Source of the DNA: Streptomyces ochraceiscleroticus
GTDB taxonomy: Bacteria > Actinomycetota > Actinomycetes > Streptomycetales > Streptomycetaceae
Length of the DNA: 64,000 nucleotides
Reading direction: 5' to 3'
Assembly: GCF_000720485.1 (NCBI RefSeq)
Contig: NZ_JOAX01000028.1
Span: 62,001 to 126,000 of the forward strand
Part shown: piece after piece, positions 36,401 to 44,805 of the stretch
How the letters are laid out: each line of letters starts with the position of its first letter
Numbering within the stretch: the first letter of the stretch is position 1
Translations under genes and position numbers: made by a program
Notes under the pieces: model-generated
Databases searched by the model: none
Seen by the model: the letters and a program-made list of their open reading frames with translations, nothing else
What the model was told of the DNA's origin: nothing

Positions 36401-37918
36401 TTAGCGGTCGTGTGCACTGCGAAGCTCGTCCATATATTTCTGGTGTTCTATGTCACGGCGGTGGCGTGGGACGGTCTGGTCGTAGGAGTTGGTGTGGTGA
36501 ACCGTCTTGGCCTGAGGGAAGCGATGGTCGAGCCATCGGTCGCAGCTGGGTTTGAGCTGGCATGGCTGGCGTTCGGTGAAGACTTCTGTGAGGCCTGACT
36601 GTTTCTTGTTGTGCAGGATCGGGTAGCCGATGGAGCGTTCGGAGTGCATGCTTTTTTCGCTGTAGCCGACAAGGACACTTTCGCCTTTGCCGTCAGGGTC
36701 GATGTAGCGGCCTGCGGCATAGTTGTTTCCGCTGTAGTCGTTGCGGGCGTAGCGGGCGAGCTGGGTGGCTTGACCTAGTTCGTCGGTGTAGGGGTCGACC
36801 TTGGTGGAGTGGACCTTTCCGGTGTGGGCGTTGGAGACGGCCGTGTCGGCTTGGTCGCGGCGGGTCTGGGGGCGCCAAGCTTTGCCGTCGTCAAGGATGC
36901 CGTCCAGGCGGGCCTTGTCGGTCTTGTCGAGGTGGTGGAGTTGACCGTCTGCGTCGAGGCGTTCGACGGTGCCGTCGGTGCTGAGCAGGTAGGTGCGGAC
37001 GTTCTTGCAGCTGTCGAGGTCGTGTTTAGTTTTTTCGTCGGTCTTCTTGTGTTCTTTCTTGCTGGCGCCAATCTTGCCACCGTGTTTTTCCAGAACGTGG
37101 ACGGTCTCGTCGGCTTTCTTGTCGACGGCGTCCTCGGCCTTGTCCATGACGGTGGCGAGCTTGTGGAAGCGGCTGTCCTTCTTGACGGAGCTTCGACGCT
37201 TGGCACCGCCAGTCTTGTGGGCTCCCTTCTTTTTGTCGAAATTGCGTCGGGTTTCGTCGTAACCGCCTTGGGCCTTGTCGAAGTCGTCGAACTCGATCAC
37301 CAGGTCCTGCGCCATGTCGCCGGTGCCGGAGGCGTAGTTCGCGAGGTCCTGGTCGTCGTGGGCGCTGAGACGGTCGGTGAAGACGTCCTCGATCTTCCCA
37401 AGGATCTTTGTTTCGATCTTCTCCGTGACGATGGATGTGATCTCGCCGATGGCGTAGTCGATGGCCTCGTGCAGGGCGAGGCGGCATGCCCCGATGGCTG
37501 CGGCACTGAGCAAGCCACTGAGGCCGGCAGTGAAGAACATGCCGACGGCACCGGCAGTCGCGGTCGCGGCAGTAGTGCCGAGTTCGGTAATACACGCGAT
37601 CTTGCAGCCTTCGATGAAGCCGGCGCAGTCATCGAGCGCGTCTCCGAGATCGTCCAGGGCGTTGGCGAAGGTGGTGAAATCCTTGGTGGTGAGCTTGCCC
37701 CAGCGGCGGTCGATGGCCTGGACCGTCTTGCCCTTGCTGCGGCCACCGACGATGTGGGAACAGGCGTGGTTGCCCTCTTCGATGACGTCGCGGATGCCCT
37801 TGGCCAGGTGGCGGTAGTCCTTGGCGCAGTCCCGTACTTCGTCCTCGTCGATGTTGGGCCATTTGACGCCGACGAGGTCGAGCACCTCGACCAGTTCGTC
37901 GGGCAGCTTCTTACCCAC
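36401..37918 (-). CDS. Polymorphic toxin with C-terminal deaminase domain
   Basis: The product is 505 residues from GTG at 37918, 7 nt after a G-rich ribosome site. The N-terminal 220 residues are helical and carry a hydrophobic segment (M-F-F-T-A-G-L-S-G-L-L-S), WXG/ESX-like in character. A charged lysine-rich middle (about 220-330) follows. The C-terminus has zinc-deaminase motifs H425-S-E427 and P-C453-x5-C459 with V-F-T-E-R-Q in front, the pattern of XOO_2897-type nucleic-acid/nucleotide deaminases. These toxins mutate or destroy nucleic acid or nucleotides in rival cells. The adjacent SUKH-4 gene would protect the producer. Confidence 0.8.
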   Translation of the reverse strand: MGKKLPDELVEVLDLVGVKWPNIDEDEVRDCAKDYRHLAKGIRDVIEEGNHACSHIVGGRSKGKTVQAIDRRWGKLTTKDFTTFANALDDLGDALDDCAGFIEGCKIACITELGTTAATATAGAVGMFFTAGLSGLLSAAAIGACRLALHEAIDYAIGEITSIVTEKIETKILGKIEDVFTDRLSAHDDQDLANYASGTGDMAQDLVIEFDDFDKAQGGYDETRRNFDKKKGAHKTGGAKRRSSVKKDSRFHKLATVMDKAEDAVDKKADETVHVLEKHGGKIGASKKEHKKTDEKTKHDLDSCKNVRTYLLSTDGTVERLDADGQLHHLDKTDKARLDGILDDGKAWRPQTRRDQADTAVSNAHTGKVHSTKVDPYTDELGQATQLARYARNDYSGNNYAAGRYIDPDGKGESVLVGYSEKSMHSERSIGYPILHNKKQSGLTEVFTERQPCQLKPSCDRWLDHRFPQAKTVHHTNSYDQTVPRHRRDIEHQKYMDELRSAHDR

Positions 37919-38011
37919 GCGTCATTCCCCCCCAGACGGCAACCTCCTCAACTTTTGCCACGAAACTGATCTTCGTCAACCGGTCTCGGCACGAGGGCAG
38001 AGATCTCCAAC

Positions 38012-39685
38012 TCACCGAGGGCGCAGGCAGGTCAGCGTCTCGTCGGTGCCGATCACGAGGTGACCGGTGGGAGAGACCGTGAGCGCGTTGACGGGCGGGC
38101 CGGGGCGGAGAGTTCGGAGTTCACCGGTTTCTGGGCTGTGGTATTCCACGAGCCCATCTGCCCAGGCGACTGCCAGGGTGGGGCCGGTTGTGGTGTATGC
38201 CGAGTCCAGAGCAGTGACCGGGCAAGGGCGGGCTACGAGCGGGAGGTCGAGCGGTTCGGCGGTTGGGCCCCAGACCCGTACGAGGCCATCCATGCCACCG
38301 CTGTACAGCAGAGCGATGGGCTGCCCGCTGCCGGAGGCTGGCAGCTCCAGCGCGGTCAGGGCGGTGACCGGTCCTTCGTGCAGGCGGGCGGTGCCCGGGG
38401 GCGCGTCGGGAGCGTCCTGGGCGAAGACGTGGACTCTTCCTGCGGCATTCCCGGTCGCCGCGATCGTCCCGGCTGCCGTAAGCGCCGAAGCTGGGACGTC
38501 TGCGGTGTGGGCCCTGAGGGCCGCGGTGAGTTGCTCCTCCGCGGTCGGTCCCTCGTTCAGGGCCTTGAGTCCCAGGGGACGGCGGGCGGCGCTGCTTCGC
38601 TGGGCGTGGACGCGCCCCTGCCCATTCAGTGCCAGCACTGTGCCGTCTTGAAGGTTCGTGATCGCCACGGCGCCGGTCACGGGCATAGACAGTCGTCCGG
38701 TAGGTGCTGCGTCGCCCGTTGCCACGGTGCGCATGGTGCCTTGATGGTCGGCCACAACGAGATTGTCCTGTAACGCGCCGCGTCCTGTGGCCAGGGCTAG
38801 GGCAGGGCCGGGCCACGGCGGCTTCGTATCCCCTCGTGCCCGGTGCCAGAGCACCCCCCACCGGGTGGGTTCGGCTTTCTCGGTCAGCTCCGCCTCCAGG
38901 CGGGGATCGGCGTCATGGCCCAGCGCCGTCAGCAGTACCAGGGCTCGCATGGCGGGATCTTGATCACGGCACAGCGACTGCCCGGCCCGTAGCCAGGCTG
39001 CACGCAGCCCGCCATGCGGTTCTTCGCTGTTCTCGAACCCGCGGGTCACCTGCATCGGGTCGGCGGTGCAGACTGCGGTCGGATCACCCAACGGCAGGGC
39101 AGGGGCAGATGCCGGTGGTGGCGGGCCGGGAGAGTCGGCCGGGTGTGCGGCACGCCAGGCGGCGTGCCGGTCGGGGTCGGTCCACTGTGCCTGGTCGAGA
39201 TCCATGACTGCTGTTCCGGCGGCCTTGAGCAGATCGGCAGTCGGGCCGCCACTGCGCGCTTCAACCACCAGCCGAACGTGCGGCAGGCGCAGCAGGGCAA
39301 GCACCAGTTCGGCCACCCTCGGTGCATCGGCTGCGGTGTGCAGGTCGGCGAGGACGATCGTGGTGGGTCGGGCATCGGCCGCCAGCACCTGTAGCAGTTC
39401 CCCGGGGGCGCGGGCGACGGTCTGAAGCTGATCGGCCAGTGTCCACACGGCTCCTCGCACACTCGCGCCGTCAAGCGGCACGAAAGCGTGTACGCGGCGT
39501 GCCTGCGGGGTGCCGGGGCGCGTGCCGTGGGTCACCAGCCACGCCAGCAGCGAGGACTTCCCGCACCGCGGGCTGCCTGTGACCAGGCACAGGCGGGGCG
39601 CGGACGAATCCGCCAGCCAGGCCAGTAATGCGGCCCCGGCCGGTTCGCGCCCCGCGGCCGGCCGTTCCCATGCTGGAGCGCTCAT
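38012..39685 (-). CDS. P-loop NTPase with C-terminal WD40-like repeats
   Basis: The product is 557 residues from ATG at 39685, overlapping the deaminase-fusion stop by 4 nt. Walker A is V-T-G-S-P-R-C-G-K-S-S-L near residues 34-45. The C-terminal 280 residues have about five WD40-like blades (G-P-V-T-A-L-T-A-L, G-M-D-G-L-V-R-V-W, P-V-N-A-L-T-V-S). A predicted role is a regulator or sensor of the linked SUKH-deaminase protein. Its partner order (fusion toxin, then NTPase-WD40) is reported here from sequence; I know of no experiment on it. Confidence 0.75.
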   Translation of the reverse strand: MSAPAWERPAAGREPAGAALLAWLADSSAPRLCLVTGSPRCGKSSLLAWLVTHGTRPGTPQARRVHAFVPLDGASVRGAVWTLADQLQTVARAPGELLQVLAADARPTTIVLADLHTAADAPRVAELVLALLRLPHVRLVVEARSGGPTADLLKAAGTAVMDLDQAQWTDPDRHAAWRAAHPADSPGPPPPASAPALPLGDPTAVCTADPMQVTRGFENSEEPHGGLRAAWLRAGQSLCRDQDPAMRALVLLTALGHDADPRLEAELTEKAEPTRWGVLWHRARGDTKPPWPGPALALATGRGALQDNLVVADHQGTMRTVATGDAAPTGRLSMPVTGAVAITNLQDGTVLALNGQGRVHAQRSSAARRPLGLKALNEGPTAEEQLTAALRAHTADVPASALTAAGTIAATGNAAGRVHVFAQDAPDAPPGTARLHEGPVTALTALELPASGSGQPIALLYSGGMDGLVRVWGPTAEPLDLPLVARPCPVTALDSAYTTTGPTLAVAWADGLVEYHSPETGELRTLRPGPPVNALTVSPTGHLVIGTDETLTCLRPR

Positions 39686-40560
39686 CGGCGGCGCGCCTGC
39701 TGGGCGGCATGAGTGATCAGGTCTTTCAGGCCCGCCTCGCGGGAATCGGCGCTTTCGCCGTAGTCGAAACTGTGCGTGAACTGCGCCTGAGGGAATACCT
39801 TTTGCATCCACACCGCGCAGTAGTGGCCGGGCATCATGCACGGCTCCAGCTCGCAGTACACCCGCCGCACCTGGCTCGGTGCAACGTCGGCGTCTGAGAG
39901 GCACTGCCGGAGGAGTTCCTCCGGGTGGGCGCGCCCCGGGCCGGTTGCCTCGGTGATGATCTGTTTGGCGCCGTGGTCATCGACGTACTCCACGGCGGCG
40001 GAGAAGGGGAAGTTGAGTGTGTGCCGGACATCGTCCAGGACCCGGCTCCACCAGCTCTCCCGCTCTGCAAATGCGTCCTCGTCCGTGTGGCGCAGGTCCG
40101 CGTTCAGCTGGCGAAATGCCTCCGCGGCGTCTTGCAGTCCGGAGGAGGCGGCGATCACCGGCAGCCAGCGGTCCAGTGACGTCAGGCAGGCATTGAACGC
40201 GGCTACGTCCGAATTGACGAACATGTCCTCCCCCGCGGGGTGCAAGGCCACGGCCCGCACGCAGCCGCTGGCGTCTACGCATAGCTGAGCCAGTTTGTCG
40301 GTGCCCAGCCGCAGCCAGGCGCTCTGCCCGGCGGAGGGGCGCGGCAGCCCCTGGTGGCCGGCGAACACCCCCAGCGTCAGCGCGTCGGAAGGGTCGGCCG
40401 CTGTGAAATAGGGAGCCACCTGCAACGGCGCCCCACTCTGCTCCAGCAGTACACGCGCCGGCTCCGGCAGCTGAAGCTCTGTCGCGGTGGTGAAGGAGAA
40501 CCGGCGCATGCCGCCACGGCCGAAATGTGACACAGCCGGATCCGGGGACGGCGTTGACAT
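39682..40560 (-). CDS. SUKH-4 domain fused to a deaminase domain
   Basis: The product is 292 residues from ATG at 40560, after GAGGTAGTGCA. The N-terminal 150 residues resemble a SUKH-4 immunity domain (R-V-L-L-E-Q-S-G-A-P, L-R-L-G-T-D-K-L-A-Q-L-C, W-L-P-V-I-A). The C-terminal 130 residues carry H-P-E-E and E-L-E-P-C-x6-C plus F-P-Q-A-Q-F-T-H-S-F-D-Y-G, the same deaminase family as the toxin at 36401. An immunity fold joined to a toxin-type enzyme is a recurring but poorly studied arrangement. It may be a self-inhibited effector or a domesticated deaminase. Confidence 0.75.
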   Translation of the reverse strand: MSTPSPDPAVSHFGRGGMRRFSFTTATELQLPEPARVLLEQSGAPLQVAPYFTAADPSDALTLGVFAGHQGLPRPSAGQSAWLRLGTDKLAQLCVDASGCVRAVALHPAGEDMFVNSDVAAFNACLTSLDRWLPVIAASSGLQDAAEAFRQLNADLRHTDEDAFAERESWWSRVLDDVRHTLNFPFSAAVEYVDDHGAKQIITEATGPGRAHPEELLRQCLSDADVAPSQVRRVYCELEPCMMPGHYCAVWMQKVFPQAQFTHSFDYGESADSREAGLKDLITHAAQQARRR

Positions 40561-40996
40561 TGCACTACCTCGCGCAGCAGGAGACGGGACGCCACGACCT
40601 TAGCCGGAAGCGATCAGGCACACGACAGCCCGTTTCGGGGCGTCTCGCGCGGGAGCGCGGCGTCGCCTGCATGGTTCCGCGAGACCTCCGTTGTAGGAGT
40701 GCCGGTCAGCACACACACGTTTGCAGGCTGCAGTTGACGATGGGCCTGCCGCATCGCCCAACGACCGTTTCGTTCACCTCGCGTCTGGCCTTACCGGCAG
40801 CAGAGAGAGCACCGCATGCACCTGCATCCCATCGGTGAGGTCTCACACCGCCCGATTTTTCGGGGCCAGGCATGTGCGGATGCAGGGACAACGGCGGGGA
40901 CTGCTGAGAAGGCGGAGTTGCTTTGCGGGTTCAGCGGCTTCAGCGAAATGGGTAACCCTATGCAGACCGTCTTACCTCACCTGATCCGAGGTCCTC
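40561..40996. other. Divergent intergenic region
   Basis: This 436-nt gap lies between the deaminase-fusion gene and the HNH lipoprotein gene and should hold both promoters. A small hairpin CCCGA-TTTT-TCGGG lies at 40851-40864. No gene is supported. Confidence 0.4.
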
Positions 40997-41707
40997 ATGC
41001 GCCGCGCGTCGCAACCGTCCGCCCTCGCCTGCACCGCTGTACTGATGTCCGCCGCGGCCTGTACGCCCAGCCCGTCACACGAAGACGCACCGCAGTCGGC
41101 TGCGTCGAGCCCGCCCTCTCCGGACGGCAAGAACGTCGGCAAGCTGTCGTTGGCGGAGGGGGTCGGTCGGTTGGAGGTCGCCGGTGAGTCCCGTACAGGG
41201 TATGAGCGGGAGAAGTTCAAGCTGTGGATCGTCGCCGATCACGACGGCTGCGACACCCGTAAGGAAGTCCTCCTTGCCGAGGCGGTCAAGAAGCCCCGCC
41301 AGGGCGAGGACTGCAAGCTGACCGGCGGCTTCTGGCGCTCCTACTACGACGACAAGACCGTCACCGACGCCCGCAAGCTCGACATCGATCATGTCGCCCC
41401 CCTCGCCGAAGCCTGGGACTCCGGCGCCCGAAGGTGGACTGCACAGCGGCGTGAGGCCTATGCCAACGACCTGGATGCTTCGCGCAGTCTCGTCGCCGTC
41501 AGCCTCGGCCCCAATCGCACCAAGGGCGATCAGGACCCCGCCGGATGGGTGCCCCCGGCCGCGGACGCCACATGCCGCTACGCCACCGGCTGGGTCGCCA
41601 CCAAACTCCGCTGGCAGCTCACCGCCGACCGCACCGAGGCCAAGGCCCTGAAGCGGATCGCAGGGGGCTGTGCGGACGCGACGGTGCGGTTCACGCCGGC
41701 ACCGTAG
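40997..41707 (+). CDS. Secreted HNH-type nuclease lipoprotein (DUF1524-like)
   Basis: The product is 236 residues. The N-terminus has a lipoprotein signal ending L-M-S-A-A-A-C (lipobox), then a short low-complexity linker rich in P and S. The nuclease domain shows L-D-I-D-H-V-A-P-L-A-E-A (the D-H of the HNH/DUF1524 active site, near residue 135) and L-G-P-N-R-T-K-G-D-Q (N and K-G-D of the motif). Extracellular nuclease lipoproteins of this type scavenge DNA or act as exotoxins. The gene is convergent with the helicase gene downstream. Confidence 0.8.
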   Translation: MRRASQPSALACTAVLMSAAACTPSPSHEDAPQSAASSPPSPDGKNVGKLSLAEGVGRLEVAGESRTGYEREKFKLWIVADHDGCDTRKEVLLAEAVKKPRQGEDCKLTGGFWRSYYDDKTVTDARKLDIDHVAPLAEAWDSGARRWTAQRREAYANDLDASRSLVAVSLGPNRTKGDQDPAGWVPPAADATCRYATGWVATKLRWQLTADRTEAKALKRIAGGCADATVRFTPAP

Positions 41708-41715
41708 GGGTGGAC

Positions 41716-41740
41716 ACAGACGAACGGGCGAGCCGTCTGT
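41716..41740. terminator. Hairpin between convergent genes
   Basis: ACAGACG (41716-41722) pairs with CGTCTGT (41734-41740) around an 11-nt loop. It lies between the convergent HNH and helicase genes and may terminate both. Confidence 0.4.
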
Positions 41741-41768
41741 CCGCGTCGGCGGGAGCGCGCCACATGGC

Positions 41769-43331
41769 TCAGGTCTGGCTGCCGTCGGGGTGATCGTTGA
41801 TCCAGGCCAGGCCGCCCAGGTCCAGATGGTGGCGGGCGCGGGTGACGGCGACGTAGGCCAGGCGGGCTTCGCCGTCGTCGATAGGGCCGGGCACCGGCTG
41901 GCCGGTCTCGTCGGTTTCCTCGATGTCCTCGGGCGGGGTGAAGTCGTCGGCGATGCGCACACAGGGCCATTCGCGGCCCTTGGCCTTGTGGGCGGTGGAG
42001 ACGGTCACCTCCGCCTGCTCCTCGGGCAGGATGCAGGCGATGGCGGTCAGCAGGGCGTCAGTGCCGTGCGTGTCGACCAAGTCGACCAGGGGCTGGAGGT
42101 CGCGGCCGGCGGGGTCGTGGGCGGCGTAGTCCTGCACCTCGCCCCAGCAGGTAAACAGCACCAGCTCCGGATGGCCGGTGCGGCGGCCCTCTTTGAGGTC
42201 GCGGGCGGCCACGGCCAGGGCACGCAGGCTCTCCCCTCCCCCGACAAGACCGACGCGGTGGCCGGCGGCCAGAAGATCCATGACGGTGGCCATGGCACCG
42301 ATGTTGGTGCGGCACAGCACCGCATCCGGCCGATCGACTGGCCCCACCTCGGTGGGCACCGCCTCGTCGCCGGTCAGGCGAATCGGGGCGTCGGCAACGG
42401 CCAGCCACCGATTCGCCTCGGCCGCCAGGCGGGGGCCGAAGCGGAAGGAGCGGGAGAGGGCCAGGGCGGTGCCGGCGAACCCGGTCATCACATCGCGGGC
42501 GCCGCGCCAGTGGTAGATGGCCTGGGCGGAGTCGCCGACCATCACCAGCTGGGCGTGGTCGCGCTGGGCGGTAAAGATCTGCTCCACCACCGGGTTGGTG
42601 TCCTGCGCCTCATCCAGCAGCAGGTAGTCGGCGGTGGTCTTCGGGTGGGTGAGAGCCCACATCTTCAGGTAATGGTCGTGGTCAAAGCGGACCACACCGT
42701 CCTCGGAGTGCTGCAGGTCGCTCCAGGCCCGGCAGGCGAACGGCACGATCGCCTGGGCGAACTCGGTGTAGTGGTCGTCGTCTTCCAGGCCGCGCAGGCG
42801 GGGCACGTGGTGAGGACGGAGGCGGTCATCGGCGGAGTGGCAGAAGCGGGTGACGGTGCGCAGGGTGGTGTTGGACAGGGTGCGAGTGCTGATCTCCCGG
42901 TCGCCCAAGCGGAGCGGTTTGGTGATGCCCAGGGCCTGGCCGGTGCGCCAGCTGGACTGGCGGGGGCCGCCCAGCCGGCGGGAAAAACGGTGGCCGAGGG
43001 CGGCGTAGGCCATGGCGTGCGCGGTCTTGCACACCACCGACTTCGGAAAGCGGGTGGCGGCTTCGCGGGCGATGGCACGGTTGTAGGCGAGGTAGCGGCC
43101 GCGGCGCGGTGTGGCCTTGGCGAGGAGAGCGAGGGTGGTGGTTTTGCCGGTGCCGGCACCGGCCTGGAGGACGAGGTGGTCCCCGGCGCGGAAGGCGTCG
43201 GCCGCGGCGGTCTGTTCATCGGTAGGGCTCAGCACGGTGGCGTTCCAGCGGGTGAGTGGGAATCTGCTGGCCACGGCGTGGGCCAGCAGGGCGGGCGGAA
43301 AGTCGATTTCAGCAACGCACCGGGAGGTCAC
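41769..43331 (-). CDS. UvrD/REP-type superfamily 1 helicase
   Basis: The product is 520 residues from GTG at 43331, overlapping the DUF6083 stop by 4 nt (GTGA). Motif Q (L-S-P-T-D-E-Q-T-A-A-A) and Walker A (A-G-A-G-T-G-K-T-T-T-L) are present. Motif II reads L-L-L-D-E-A-Q-D-T. Q-A-I-Y-H-W-R-G-A is motif III, S-T-A-H-K-A-K-G-R-E-W is motif V and V-A-V-T-R-A-R is motif VI. It is shorter than UvrD (about 720), lacking much of the 2B and C-terminal parts. An ATP-driven 3'-5' DNA translocase is expected. Pairing with DUF6083 suggests a phage-defence or DNA-processing duo. Confidence 0.85.
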   Translation of the reverse strand: MTSRCVAEIDFPPALLAHAVASRFPLTRWNATVLSPTDEQTAAADAFRAGDHLVLQAGAGTGKTTTLALLAKATPRRGRYLAYNRAIAREAATRFPKSVVCKTAHAMAYAALGHRFSRRLGGPRQSSWRTGQALGITKPLRLGDREISTRTLSNTTLRTVTRFCHSADDRLRPHHVPRLRGLEDDDHYTEFAQAIVPFACRAWSDLQHSEDGVVRFDHDHYLKMWALTHPKTTADYLLLDEAQDTNPVVEQIFTAQRDHAQLVMVGDSAQAIYHWRGARDVMTGFAGTALALSRSFRFGPRLAAEANRWLAVADAPIRLTGDEAVPTEVGPVDRPDAVLCRTNIGAMATVMDLLAAGHRVGLVGGGESLRALAVAARDLKEGRRTGHPELVLFTCWGEVQDYAAHDPAGRDLQPLVDLVDTHGTDALLTAIACILPEEQAEVTVSTAHKAKGREWPCVRIADDFTPPEDIEETDETGQPVPGPIDDGEARLAYVAVTRARHHLDLGGLAWINDHPDGSQT

Positions 43332-44179
43332 GAGCGGCCGGCGCGGCGGCGGGTGGTGGGCAGGCGCTGGTGGAGGTGCTGGTGGTGGGTGAGCGGGTCG
43401 AAGACTTCCCACTCGGGCAGGGCCAGATCCGCGGCGCCGGGGCTGGTGGCGTGGGTGGGGCAGCGCTGGGCACGCCAGCGCAGCTGTTCGTCATAGGGCA
43501 GGTGGCCCAGGTCGTAGACGGCCATGGCCTGGTCGGGCAGCATCAGCTGGCCGTGGGCCGGGCCGGTGGGCAGCAGACGCCAGGTACCGGGGAAGGCGGG
43601 GGCAAGGACAGGGTGAGGACAGCGGTGGCGGTGGCGGGTCTGGGCCACGCAACGGATGGCATCGACAGGGTGTGCGGCGAGGTAACGGATGCTCAGGAGC
43701 TGGAGGATGGGCCGGGTGGGACGGCAGGGCGCCGCGGGTGCGGTCGGCGCCGCGGCGGGGCGGGGGGTGAAGGCGCCGGTGTCCAGGAGACGGCGGGTGC
43801 GCAGGGCCAGTTGGCGGCGGAGATCTTCCACGTGCGGGGTCAGGCGGGTGGTGGTGCGGTGGGGGCAGAGCACGGCGTGCGGGAGACGGCACCAGGCGGA
43901 TCCGTCGCCGTGGCGGTAGGCGGTGCCGCAGCTTAGGTGCCAGTGGCAGGAGGCGGGCACGGCGGCGGTGGGGGCTTCGGCCGGGTGCAGGGCGATGGGC
44001 CGGTGACGGTCATCGCTACGCGGATACCACTCCAGGCGATTGCCGCACGCGCGACAGCGGCCGCTCTGCCCGGCGCGCAGCAGGCGGCTGGGGCTGGTCG
44101 GGGCGACGCGGAGGGAGCGGCGGGGCTGGGTGTGGCGGGGGCTGCCGTCCCAGTGGCGGCTGGCGGGATGGGGGTGCAT
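43328..44179 (-). CDS. DUF6083 zinc-ribbon protein
   Basis: The product is 283 residues from ATG at 44179 (GTG at 44203 is an alternative). A C-R-A-C-G-N-R-L-E-W-Y-P-R motif near residue 40, followed by H-W-H-L-S-C-G-T-A-Y and L-P-H-A-V-L-C-P-H, matches the DUF6083 family common in Streptomyces. The C/H pairs look like a zinc-binding module. The protein is encoded immediately upstream of the helicase and overlaps it by 4 nt. Function is unknown. Confidence 0.7.
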   Translation of the reverse strand: MHPHPASRHWDGSPRHTQPRRSLRVAPTSPSRLLRAGQSGRCRACGNRLEWYPRSDDRHRPIALHPAEAPTAAVPASCHWHLSCGTAYRHGDGSAWCRLPHAVLCPHRTTTRLTPHVEDLRRQLALRTRRLLDTGAFTPRPAAAPTAPAAPCRPTRPILQLLSIRYLAAHPVDAIRCVAQTRHRHRCPHPVLAPAFPGTWRLLPTGPAHGQLMLPDQAMAVYDLGHLPYDEQLRWRAQRCPTHATSPGAADLALPEWEVFDPLTHHQHLHQRLPTTRRRAGRS

Positions 44180-44348
44180 GGCCGGGACGGTGCCAGGCGG
44201 CACGCCGCCCGCATGGCGCGGTGCGCCGTGGGTCCTGCGGGTGGCCTAACCGACGGGACGGATGTGCGAGCGACTGTGTGGATGTTCGGTGCTGGGTCGC
44301 CATTTCGGGTGGTACGTGCATGGCGCCAGGCGGGCTTGCGTCGCGCTT

Positions 44349-44612
44349 TTACGCCTCGGGCGGGATGGGTGGAGTGTGGCCTTCGCACAGGCTGCCCAGG
44401 AGCTGGTCGATGGGGACGTTGAAGGTGTGGGCGAGGGCGTGCCAGGTGGTGACGGATCCGGTGGTGCGGCCGTGTTCGAGGTCGATGAGGGTGCGGCGGG
44501 ACAGGCCGCTGCGCTCGGCAAGTTCATCGAAGGTCCAGCCCCGCTCGTCCCTCAGCCGTGCGAGTGCGACGCGCAGGGCGGTGAGGTTGGGATCGGGCGG
44601 GAAGATCGTCAC
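44349..44612 (-). CDS. Small XRE-family transcription regulator
   Basis: The product is 87 residues from GTG at 44612. The helix-turn-helix reads T-F-D-E-L-A-E-R-S-G-L-S-R-R-T-L-I-D-L-E, with a following L-L-G-S-L. ATG at 44663 is another possible start, but it lies inside an operator-like palindrome (44647-44664), so the GTG is preferred. The product should repress the divergent gene at 44806 and its own promoter. It could equally regulate the DUF6083-helicase pair on the same strand. Confidence 0.75.
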   Translation of the reverse strand: MTIFPPDPNLTALRVALARLRDERGWTFDELAERSGLSRRTLIDLEHGRTTGSVTTWHALAHTFNVPIDQLLGSLCEGHTPPIPPEA

Positions 44613-44626
44613 CCAACCATCCGACG

Positions 44627-44721
44627 GTGCAGAACCCTGTCCTGTCAGTGCAGACCTCTGCACTATCCCGTCGTGGCCGTCGCCGGCATCGACGACTCAG
44701 CGGCGGTGCAGTGTTCTGCAC
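44627..44721. promoter_or_regulatory. Three TGCAGA-type operator sites
   Basis: AGTGCAGA-CC-TCTGCACT (44647-44664) is a perfect 8-bp inverted repeat. GTGCAG-TGTT-CTGCAC (44706-44721) is another, and GTGCAGA (44627-44633) is a half-site. All lie between divergent genes with an XRE regulator, so they are probable binding sites for it. Confidence 0.65.
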
Positions 44722-44805
44722 TACGGTGCGGCCGACCTCCACCCCGCGCCTATTGCCGTGGAGGCGCATGACCGTGACCGCCCGGACAGGAGGACGCCGA
44801 GCCCG

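Noticed and set aside
36809..37969. A + strand frame of 386 codons over the toxin gene
   Set aside because: It is the V/L-rich complement of the lysine- and aspartate-rich toxin gene.
41670..43496. A + strand frame of 608 codons across the helicase gene
   Set aside because: It is glycine- and valine-rich without motifs; the minus strand has all UvrD motifs in order.
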